From NCBI RefSeq assembly GCF_003096195.1, contig NZ_CP023004.1, positions 2,522,501-2,586,500 on the forward strand: DNA of 64,000 nt, in the 5' to 3' direction. This stretch comes from Ereboglobus luteus. Its GTDB lineage: Bacteria > Verrucomicrobiota > Verrucomicrobiia > Opitutales > Opitutaceae. Position numbers and translations under genes: made by a program. Under the pieces are notes generated by a model. It did not search any database, had not been told where the DNA came from, and saw only the letters and a program-made list of their open reading frames with translations. Shown in pieces: positions 45,598-54,265 of the stretch (positions are counted from its first letter, which is position 1; the number at the start of each line of letters is the position of its first letter).

Positions 45598-48545
45598 TTA
45601 TTGGAAGTCGGCATGCCGCCGGAATTGCAGCTTCACCTCGCTTAACAAACCCGCATCCAGCAGAGGAGATTTTTCATTAAAATAGTTCCATGATGAGAAC
45701 GCCACCCGGTTTGACGACGGACGGGGTTGGTTGTTAATCAACCATTCGGGATAGCGCAAAAGAGCGCGTCCGTCGGAACCGAGCGCATCCCCCCACTCGC
45801 AATCATTCGTGTAATTATTGTCACCGATAAGGCGGTTGGTCCATGTGTTGGTCACCGCTATGGAAATTTTGTTTTCACCGGATTTTATATATTGAGTGAT
45901 GTCCACTTCATAGGGGGCGTGCCACAGGACCGCGACGTGTTTTCCGTTTATTGTAATTGATGCCAGGTCCTTCACGGTTCCCAAGTTGAGGGAAATGGAG
46001 ATGTTTCGCCCAACTTGATTCTCCGCGAGATGCACGGTGTTATGATAGGTGGCGGTGCCGGAAAAATATTTGACCTGTTCATTCTGGGACTTCGCCCAGG
46101 ATTCAAGTTTTCCAAATGTGGCGGAGAAGGCGCGCCCCAAGGGTGATTTAAAATCAACATTCCACTCGCCCCCGATGAGGATCTCTTCAGGGACGCTTGC
46201 AATTGACGCACGCAAGGTCCGCCCCTCGGTTGTGCGCAATTCAAATACGCCCGGGCTGGCCGTTTTTACGCACCAACCGTTCTTTTTACTGGTTTCTATC
46301 GTGAAAGCCTCCGAAGGAATTTGTGAGGCGACCGATGTGATAAAGTCGGACTGGTTGATTGGCCTTTTAAAAACGACAAACAATGCCTGGCTGGGAGCGA
46401 ATTGGAGTGTCACGTCGGTTCCGCTTTCGGTTGGTTGCCAGACACTCGCCGGGGTGATCTTTCCAGACTCGGGATCCCAAATTTCAGGGGCTTTGTCTTT
46501 GGCCCTCAATGATACTTTTATTTGTTTTGCCTTGGCCTCCGTATTGGAAAAGTAAAATATATCAATATCCCCCGCCTGCCGGTGGCTCCAGCAAATGGAG
46601 TCATCAAGGTTTCCAATAAATGCAACATTTGGCGCAATGTTCATTTTTTTAAGCGCCTCCCCGACCGTATAACCCCAGAGCACTTTGCCTTTCCCACAAA
46701 CGTTCTCACCGGAGGAAGCTTGTGTATTATGTCCCCATATCCGGGAGGCGAGTTGTTGATGATCTTTTATATTGAGGGAGATGTCCTTGAGCCCTTTGGG
46801 CTGCGAGGGTTTGGGGCCAAGTATTGTTGCGCCTTGCGAGGCGAGATCGAGCAACTTTGTCAAAACGGCATTGGAGAGTTCGCCGGTGTTGGGGACGGCA
46901 AGCAGGTGGTATTTCCTTCCTGAGGGACTGACAAGTTTTCCGTTTTCCACGCGGACATGGCTTAGCAGTGTCTTTTCAGAAATGACATCACCTCCGGGAA
47001 TATATTCGTCCAATGATATGAAGTCGGAAACTTTTTGGCCCTTTTGCAGCAGATATTGGGAGCGGCTCAGGTAGACAATCCACGCCTTGCCGGATTCATA
47101 CCAGGTTTGATTGCGTCCGAAGTGTGTTCCCCACGGCCCCATGCACATGCCCGGTTTTATATTATCAGGAAAAGGCTGGTGGACCCAATGGTGCAGAATC
47201 AATCGGTTTACTCCCTTGGAGAATGCGACGTCCCCGCTGAACTTGAGCTGCGCGGGCGTTTCGTTCCAACGGCTTTGGGAGCCGCCCCCGGTAAAAGCCT
47301 CGGCGCTTAATATATTGATTCCAAAAAAGGGTATGGCTGCGTTGACGTGCCATTTGTCTATGTCGACCTTGCGCATGCGGGTCCAGAATTCCGTGGTGGG
47401 CAAATCGGAAAGATGCGCTGTGTCAAAAGTATTGAATGGTCTGGGCACATTGACGGGGCCCGTGGCGTAGGGTTCGATTTGTATCAACATGCCAAGCTCC
47501 TTGAGCATCTGTTTTGGTATGCCATAGCTGTATTCAATAAACATGTCGGAGACGGTTCTTTTCAAATCCCACTTAAATCCGTCGGTGGCTTGTTTGCTTT
47601 CGAGTGTGCGTCCCGCCAAAACCGGGAGCCACGGAACGATGTCATAGCCATTTCGTTTCAGAAACTCCGCCCGCATAAGGGGCGTCCAGTTTTGGTCTCC
47701 CGCCTCGTAGCTGTCGAAAAGCATGTAAGTGAGCGTTTCCCCCAAATATTCGCCGAGGTTCTTTTTCAGCGGCTCCAGAACATTGTTCATGTGGAGCGTC
47801 ATGGTTTGCGCGCTCATCTTGTCGGCTTCGAGCGCGTCTATATTTTCGGGGGCGGAGGTTGGCTTGGCCCCTGTGGGCGTATGACCGAAACGATAAATAG
47901 TATAGCCGCCTTTTGGAATCTCACAGATTAACTTTCCGTCGGCGCGCATCTTGCCGGAAACATCAATAATATGCCCGGCGCCGGGTTCGCCATCGGGCAC
48001 GAGCAACACGGCAATGTCCCTATAAAAATTCAACCTGGACGGGGGCTGTTCCAAGTAGCCGACAAAATGCCTCGGTCCGTTGATTTTCATTTCCGACCAG
48101 ACGACATGTTGCATTGCGGTTTCGGGTTTGATCCAGGGGCCGCCGCTGACGGACCATCCGATGCAGTTGTGCATTCCCAATTCCAAGCCGAGCCGTTTGG
48201 CCTCCGCCATGGTATGCCGCATCAGCTCCCACCATTTTGCGTTAAAGTAATCCACGCCTGTTGAATAATTGTTTGCCAGCGGAGGATATCTGTCGGTTGC
48301 GGTGGAAACGAGTTGGAACAGTGTCGCGCCGGCGATGCCGGCCTCTTTCATGGCCTCCAAATCCTTTGTGATTCCTTCTTTTTCGACATTATATCCAACC
48401 CAATGCCACCAGACAAACGGGCCGGACTCTTTTGGGGGATTACGGAAATCCCCGGGGTTATATCTGACGCCCTTCCTGTTTTTTTCGCAGGGCAGTTAAC
48501 AATGGCTGCGGCGAGAAAGATCACAAACAGCAGTTTGAATTTCAT
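45598..48545 (-). CDS. GH106 alpha-L-rhamnosidase, broken by a one-base deletion in a poly-A run
   Basis: As given, the main frame starts only at 48360 (MEAMKEAGIAGATLFQL), but the true N terminus is upstream in another frame. From the ATG at 48545 a signal peptide is read (MKFKLLFVIFLAAAIVNC). After a run of seven A (48479-48485 on this strand) the reading must shift by one base, and then it continues FRNPPKESGPFVWWHW and VEKEGITKDLEAMKEAG, the usual start of GH106. With one added A the protein has 982 residues. GH106 enzymes release alpha-L-rhamnose from pectic rhamnogalacturonan or arabinogalactan side chains. C-terminal beta-sandwich: YFSGTATYHNTVHL and WHAPYEVDITQYIKSGEN. The deletion is either a sequencing error, real decay, or slippage-dependent expression. 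Confidence 0.85.
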
Positions 48546-48694
48546 ATAAAATATGACTTGAGGTGAAGAACCGGGTTTTGGGTGGTAAAGGTAATTTATC
48601 CGCTCACGAGCATTGTGCGCATGTGTCTTGATACACAGAGTATGCGTTTCATTATGAGTCTGATATTTTGGCTTGAAGGTAAACCTATTTTGCG

Positions 48695-48707
48695 GTCAAC
48701 AATTGAC
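48695..48707. promoter_or_regulatory. Operator-like site GTCAACAATTGAC
   Basis: A perfect GTCAA-N3-TTGAC palindrome, 149 bp before the GH106 start, with the same architecture as the site at 40487. Confidence 0.55.
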
Positions 48708-48758
48708 TCGTTTCAGGAGCCATATTTTGAAACCAAACGATCCGGGCCGATCGCTGAG

Positions 48759-48771
48759 GTTTACCGTTGAC
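48759..48771. promoter_or_regulatory. Operator-like site GTTTACCGTTGAC
   Basis: The exact reverse complement of GTCAACGGTAAAC, 119 bp before the ATG at 48891. Confidence 0.6.
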
Positions 48772-48890
48772 TGTATCTCTCGTTGCCTCGGTTTCAAAAA
48801 CTGTTGCCGTTGCTTTTGCTCAAAAAACATCCCCCCGGTTAGCCGGGCATTTATTGTGCGCATTCCCAAAATATCACAACCCAACATACC

Positions 48891-51653
48891 ATGAACCGAT
48901 CACGCTTCGTCCTGTTTTTGCTGTTCGTATTCACCGCGCTTTCAGCAACCGCCGCGCCCAATGCGCCAAAACTTCTCACGCCAAAACACAATGAGGTTTC
49001 GCTCAACGCCACGCCCGTTTTTTCATGGGCGGCAAGCCCCGGCGCCGTTGCCTATGAGATCGAGGTTTCGGCGGATTATGATTTCAAAACGATTGTCGTT
49101 CCCCGCACGCGCGTCGAGGGCACCAGTTTCACTCCCGCAAAGCCGCTCCATCGCACAAACCGTTTCTGGCATGTCCGGGCGATTGATTCCGCGGGGAATC
49201 CCGGCAAATGGTCGTCGGCATACATTTATCGCCTGCAACCCGAGCCGAAAACGAGCGCGCCCGCGAAAGCCCCGGCATCCGCGACGCCCGCCGCTTCGGC
49301 GGTGAAAGAAAGCAAGACGTTGAAATTGCTCACTCCGAAACATAACGAGGAATCCACCAACGCGACGCCCGTTTTCACATGGACGCCGGTCACGGGCGCG
49401 GTGGCCTACGAAATCGAGATCGCGGCGGATTATGAATATAAGAAAACCGTCGTTCCCGTGACGCGCGTCGATTCTCCGAGCTTCACACCGGCGGAACCCT
49501 TGTATCCGTCAAACCGTTTCTGGCGCGTGCGCACCATCGACGCGTCGGGCAAGGCGGGCAAATGGGCCGGGACCTTTGTTTACAAACTGAAACCCGCGCC
49601 GGCCTCGCAGGCGCGCGCGATGACAAAGCGCCCCGCGGTCTATCCGGCAAACAACCAAACCGGCATTGTGCAAAACCCGAGCTTCACCTGGGATGCGGTG
49701 CCCGGCGCGGTGGCCTACGAGATCGAAATTGCGGCGGATTTCACATACAAAAAAACGGTCGTTCCCGTGACGCGCGTCGAAACGCCGCGCTACGTCCCGA
49801 TGCAGGCGCTTTATCCCTCCGCGCGTTTTTGGCGCACGCGCGCAATTCAGGCAAACGGCAGGGCGGGGGAGTGGAGCGGCACGCGTGTTTACAAGCTGCA
49901 CGCGCCGGCAAACAAGATCAACATTCCCGCCAATGCGACGCTTGCCGAAATCCGCGCGGCGATTGACGCGGCGCCCGCATCCTCGCTCATCACTTTCGCG
50001 CCCAACGCCACCTACCGTTTGAAAATGAACCAAAAGGATTCGCATTTCCTGACGCTCAGCAAACGCGACGACCTTATTATCGACGGCAACAATTCACTTT
50101 TCATCATCGATAATCCCAGTGCCGGCGCGTTCAACATGCGCGAGTGCCAGCGGATCACGGTTCGTCGCTTCCGTTTTGATTACGATCCGCTGCCCCACTC
50201 GGTGGGCGTGGTCGAGTCGTTTAATCCCGGAGAAGGCGCCGCCGCCACGGTCACGCTTCGCAGCCTTCCCGGCTATCCCGATTTTGACGCGCCGCACATG
50301 ATCGCGAACTGGTCGTGGGGCGTGATTCTTGATCCCGTCATCACCGGTCGCATGAAAGCAAAGGCTCCCCTTGTGATGAATTTCCCCGGCGCCAAGGTCT
50401 CGCGCAATGCAGCCGGCCCGAATCTCTTCGACGTGGCGGTGCCGCATGTCAACTACGGCAAGTTTTTCTCGAAGGGCGACCGTGTTGTCATTTTTTCCCG
50501 CGAACGCGGACGCAGCCTTTGCTCAGCCGAGATGAACTGCGATGACATCACTTTCGATCGCGTCACCACGCACGCATCGCCCGCCGGGCATTTTATCGCC
50601 GTCAATTGCTCGGATGTGAAAATCCTCGCGTGCGCGTCGTCGCCCAAGGACGCCTCCCGGGTTTACGCGGGCAATGCCGATGGCGCGCATGTTCGCGCCA
50701 ATCTTCTCGGTCCGTGGATCGAGGGTTGCACATTCGACAGCATCGGCGACGACGGCATCGCGCTTTATAACAAGGGCATGGCGATCAATGCCAGGCCCGC
50801 AAATGACACGCTCACGGTTGCGGGCACGTTTATGAATCTCCAGCCCGGCGATGCGTTTGTCATTTTTAATCCGTTCGACGGCAGCCTTGTCGGGGAAACA
50901 CGCACTGTCACCGCGGTGAAACCGGCGGGCGGCGGGGCGCATAATGTGACGTTCAAACCGGCCCTTGCCACAAAGGACGATTTTCCGGCGGGGGACAAAA
51001 CGTGGTGGAAGAATGCGCAGCTCTTCAATCGCACGCGCCAGAATTCCGGGTTTGTCATAAAGAACAACACCTTCAAATCGGTGCGCCGCTACTCGGTCAT
51101 CGTGCGCTCCACCGACGGGATCATCGTCGACAACGATATCACCGGTTCATCCAATTCGGCGATCACCCTGCTCAACGAACCGCATTCCTGGGCGAACGGT
51201 CTGCATAGCGAACGGGTGCTCATCGCGCGCAACAAAATCAGCGCCTCGACCGTTGACGGCTCCGCCTCGTCCGGCGGAAGCATCGCGGTGAATCTTCGCA
51301 ACCTTAACACTCCATCCGTTGATGCGAAGGCCGTCGGCAAGGCGTCAACCAAGCCGGCGCGCCTGCATCGTGACATTCGAATCGAGAACAACACGATCAC
51401 CGATTGGAATTATCACGCGATCCTGTTGCGCAGCGCAACGGGATGCACGGTCACGGGCAATGTGATCTCCGCCCCGGCGGGCGCGAAATTCATCGCGCCG
51501 GAAAAAGAGAACATCGCTATCCTGGTCGACAACACCGATGGCTGCGTGATTTCCGGCAACGACACCAGTGGCGACCCGCGCCTCGGTTCGCCCGAGCAGC
51601 GACTCACGGTCATCGACAGCGACAACGCCACGGTGAAAAACAACAAACCCTGA
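48891..51653 (+). CDS. Secreted protein: three FN3-like repeats plus right-handed beta-helix
   Basis: 920 residues with a signal peptide (MNRSRFVLFLLFVFTALSAT). Residues about 25-110, 140-235 and 245-340 are three closely similar FN3-type units (GAVAYEIEIAADYEYKKTVV, FWRVRTIDASGKAGKW). From about 345 to the end is a parallel beta-helix of the pectate-lyase/GH28 kind: PANATLAEIRAAIDAAPASS, DDLIIDGNNSLFIID, GPWIEGCTFDSIGDDGIALY, VIKNNTFKSVRRYSVIVR, IRIENNTITDWNYHAILLR. The Asp pair in SIGDDGIA is where GH28-like enzymes have catalytic acids, but I cannot assign a family. It is probably an extracellular glycosidase or lyase with sugar-binding modules. It is divergent from GH106, with shared operator-like sites. 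Confidence 0.82.
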   Translation: MNRSRFVLFLLFVFTALSATAAPNAPKLLTPKHNEVSLNATPVFSWAASPGAVAYEIEVSADYDFKTIVVPRTRVEGTSFTPAKPLHRTNRFWHVRAIDSAGNPGKWSSAYIYRLQPEPKTSAPAKAPASATPAASAVKESKTLKLLTPKHNEESTNATPVFTWTPVTGAVAYEIEIAADYEYKKTVVPVTRVDSPSFTPAEPLYPSNRFWRVRTIDASGKAGKWAGTFVYKLKPAPASQARAMTKRPAVYPANNQTGIVQNPSFTWDAVPGAVAYEIEIAADFTYKKTVVPVTRVETPRYVPMQALYPSARFWRTRAIQANGRAGEWSGTRVYKLHAPANKINIPANATLAEIRAAIDAAPASSLITFAPNATYRLKMNQKDSHFLTLSKRDDLIIDGNNSLFIIDNPSAGAFNMRECQRITVRRFRFDYDPLPHSVGVVESFNPGEGAAATVTLRSLPGYPDFDAPHMIANWSWGVILDPVITGRMKAKAPLVMNFPGAKVSRNAAGPNLFDVAVPHVNYGKFFSKGDRVVIFSRERGRSLCSAEMNCDDITFDRVTTHASPAGHFIAVNCSDVKILACASSPKDASRVYAGNADGAHVRANLLGPWIEGCTFDSIGDDGIALYNKGMAINARPANDTLTVAGTFMNLQPGDAFVIFNPFDGSLVGETRTVTAVKPAGGGAHNVTFKPALATKDDFPAGDKTWWKNAQLFNRTRQNSGFVIKNNTFKSVRRYSVIVRSTDGIIVDNDITGSSNSAITLLNEPHSWANGLHSERVLIARNKISASTVDGSASSGGSIAVNLRNLNTPSVDAKAVGKASTKPARLHRDIRIENNTITDWNYHAILLRSATGCTVTGNVISAPAGAKFIAPEKENIAILVDNTDGCVISGNDTSGDPRLGSPEQRLTVIDSDNATVKNNKP

Positions 51654-51925
51654 CGCATGAAAAGGCGCGTGCGCAAGGAGCGGCGGCGTCCCGCCGCCGG
51701 ACGAGGCCAACGGCCTCGCTCTCCGGCTGTGCGCGCTCGAATGCGAGTGCGCTCTCGAAGATGTTTTGAGTTAGGAAACCAATTGCGCGAGGGGCGCTCG
51801 CATTGCTCGCGTCCGGCAGCGGGACGCAGCCGCTCCTTGTCGCACGCGTGGTTTGGTCACAATTCCGAGACATGCCCGCAGCAGTGGCGTGACATTGCCC
51901 GAATTTCGCCGATTTTATTCATGTT
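51654..51925. other. Intergenic region holding repeat copy B
   Basis: 272 bp, mostly the family 3 element at 51666-51848. The remaining 77 bp must hold the promoter or leader of the GH105 gene; no operator-like motif is seen there. Confidence 0.5.
51666..51848. repeat. Family 3 inverted-repeat element, copy B
   Basis: 183 bp with ends CGCGTGCGCAAGGAGCGGCG and CCGCTCCTTGTCGCACGCG. The outer 40-55 bases are shared with copies A and C, and the interior differs. It begins 12 bp after the stop of the FN3-beta-helix gene. Confidence 0.7.
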
Positions 51926-54246
51926 ATGAAAGCGACAATAAAACCCCTCACCCTTGCCCTTTTGTCCGCGGTGGTTCTTCCACTCGCCGCCTTTGCGGGC
52001 GCGCCGGACCAGTCTGATATTCAAGTTCGCATGAGCAAGGCCTTCGCGTGGCAGGCGGCCCATCGCACCACGGACACCAGTAAATACGCCATGGACAGTC
52101 ACGCCGGCCCGCGCGGCTGGGTGCATGGCGCGTTCATGACCGGCGTCATGGAGGCGTGGCGCACCACTGGTGAGAACGCCTACATCGACTATGCGTGGAA
52201 ATGGGCGGAAGACGCGTCGTGGCAGCCCGGTCCGCGTCCGATCCATGCCGATGACCACATCGCATGCCAGTCGTATATCGAACTCCACATGCTCGATCCG
52301 AAGCGCGCGGACATAAAACCCACCATCGAGACATTCGACAAATTGATCGCCCAAAAACACAAGGGCGCGGAATTGTTCTGGTGGTGCGATGCGCTTTACA
52401 TGCAGCCGCCGGCATGGGCGCGCCTGGCCAAGGCGACCGGCGATCAAAAATATCTTGATGAGATGACGCGTTTATATTGGGAGGCGGTTGATTATCTATA
52501 TGACTCGCGCGAGCGTCTTTTTTTCCGCGACAAAAACTACATGCCCCATGACAAGGATTTCCGTCCGTCTGCGATAAGGAAGAACGGAACGAAAGCATTG
52601 TTTCAGGAGCGGAATGGGGAAAAAATGTTCTGGTCGCGGGGCAACGGCTGGGTGTTTGCGGGGCTTCCGCGTATTATTGAATGGATGCCCGGGGGCGCGC
52701 AGCGGGAAAAATTCGAAACCCTTTTCAAAACAATGGCGCCGCGCATTCTCGAACTCCAATCGCCCGACGGACTCTGGCGCATGGGCTTGCTCGATCCCGA
52801 CGCCTACGGCCATGGCGAGGTCAGCGGCAGCGCGTTTTTCATTTATGGTTTCACGTGGGGTGTGCGCAACGGCCTGCTTGACGCGCGCGCGTATGTCCCG
52901 GCGATCGAGCGCGGATGGCGCGCGTTGCGCTCGTGCCAGCGTCCGGACGGCATGCTCGGTTATGTGCAACCCATCGGTGCCGCGCCCGGGGCGCATTCAT
53001 CGAAGACATATCAGGAATACGGCACGGGCGCATTTTTGCTGGCGGGGTCTGAAATCTTAAAACTCCTGCGCGCCTCTCCCGATGTGTTTGCGTCCGTGAA
53101 GAAGGCAGCCGCGCCCGAGGCCGCGGAGCAGCGCGCCTATCAAGTCGCCGTTTTGAAACGCGTGGCCGGGCCCGTCCTGAATGCGGCGGCCGAGGGAAAG
53201 CTGAAGGAAAAGCTCCCAAAAGTTTATGTCGGCCGCGACCGGTTTGCTCCGCTTGAGGCATTGGGACGCACGCTGGCGGGAATCTCGCCCTGGCTCGAAC
53301 TCGGCCCCGGCGAGGATGCCGAGGGCAGGCTTCGCGCCGAGTATATCGATCTCGCGGTGAAGGCCATTCGTTGCTCGACCGATCCCAAGTCGCCCGCGCA
53401 TTTGATCTTTAACGAACGCGGCCAGCCTCTTGTTGACACGGCGTTTCTCGCGCAGGCGCTGCTTCGGGCGCCGACACAATTGTGGGGCAACCTCGATGAA
53501 AGCGCGCGCGCCAATGTCATCGCGTCACTGAAGGCCTCGCGTGTCACCAAGGCGCAGAAAAATAACTGGGAGCTTTTCAGCGCCACCGTCGAGGCCGCGT
53601 TGCTCAAGTTTTCAGGGGAGTGCGAAATGAGCGCCATCGAAACCGCGGTGGCCGACCATGACTCCTGGTATAAGGGCGACGGCACATACGGCGACGGCCA
53701 GCCGCTCCACTGGGATTATTACAACAGCTTCGTGATTCAACCGATGCTTTGGGATGTGCTCGCGGTGTGCGCCGAGCAAAAACTCCCGATTGCGAATCGA
53801 CTGCCCGTGATTCAAACCCGCGCGCGCCGGTATGCGGAAATCCAGGAGCGCATGATTTCGCCCGAGGGCTCGTTTCCGGTGATCGGGCGCTCGTCCACCT
53901 ACCGCTTTGGCGCATTCCAAACGTTGTCTCTCGTCGCGTTAAAAGATGAGTTGCCGCCGACGCTTCCCCGCGGCGCCGTGCGCGCGGCGTTGAACGCGGT
54001 CATCAAACGAATGATCGAGGCGCCGGGGACGTTTGACAGCGAAGGCTGGTTGCAACGCGGCGTTGTTGGCGCGCAGCCGCAAATGGCCGAGCGGTATATC
54101 AACACCGGCAGCCTGTATTTGTGCACGTTCGGGTTGCTGCAATTGGGACTGCCCCGAGTGATCCATTCTGGACCGAGCCGAGCCTGCCCTGGACGCAAAA
54201 ACGAATTTGGGCGGGCGAGGATTTGCCGGCCGATCACGCACTCTAA
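51926..54246 (+). CDS. GH105 unsaturated rhamnogalacturonyl hydrolase fused to DUF2264, with a 3'-terminal frameshift
   Basis: Signal peptide (MKATIKPLTLALLSAVVLPL). Residues about 25-380 are GH105: WVHGAFMTGVMEAWR, WWCDALYMQPPAWARLAKAT with the catalytic Asp, and MFWSRGNGWVFAGL. GH105 removes the 4,5-unsaturated uronic acid left by lyases. Residues about 395-770 are a DUF2264 domain (ISPWLELGPGEDAEGRLRAE, DGTYGDGQPLHWDYYNSFVI). In the sequence as given the frame runs on into the next gene. At the CCCC run 54152-54155, adding one C restores the natural end (SDPFWTEPSLPWTQKRIWAG, then EDLPADHAL and TAA at 54244-54246). I therefore read this as a gene of about 773 residues ending there. Confidence 0.85.
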
Positions 54247-54265
54247 TTTAACCGACAATCAACCG

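Larger units (their letters stand above)
48546..48890. other. Divergent regulatory region, GH106 / FN3-beta-helix gene
   Basis: 345 bp with two copies of the 13-bp operator-like motif (48695-48707 and 48759-48771). Nothing coding is supported in it. Confidence 0.6.
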
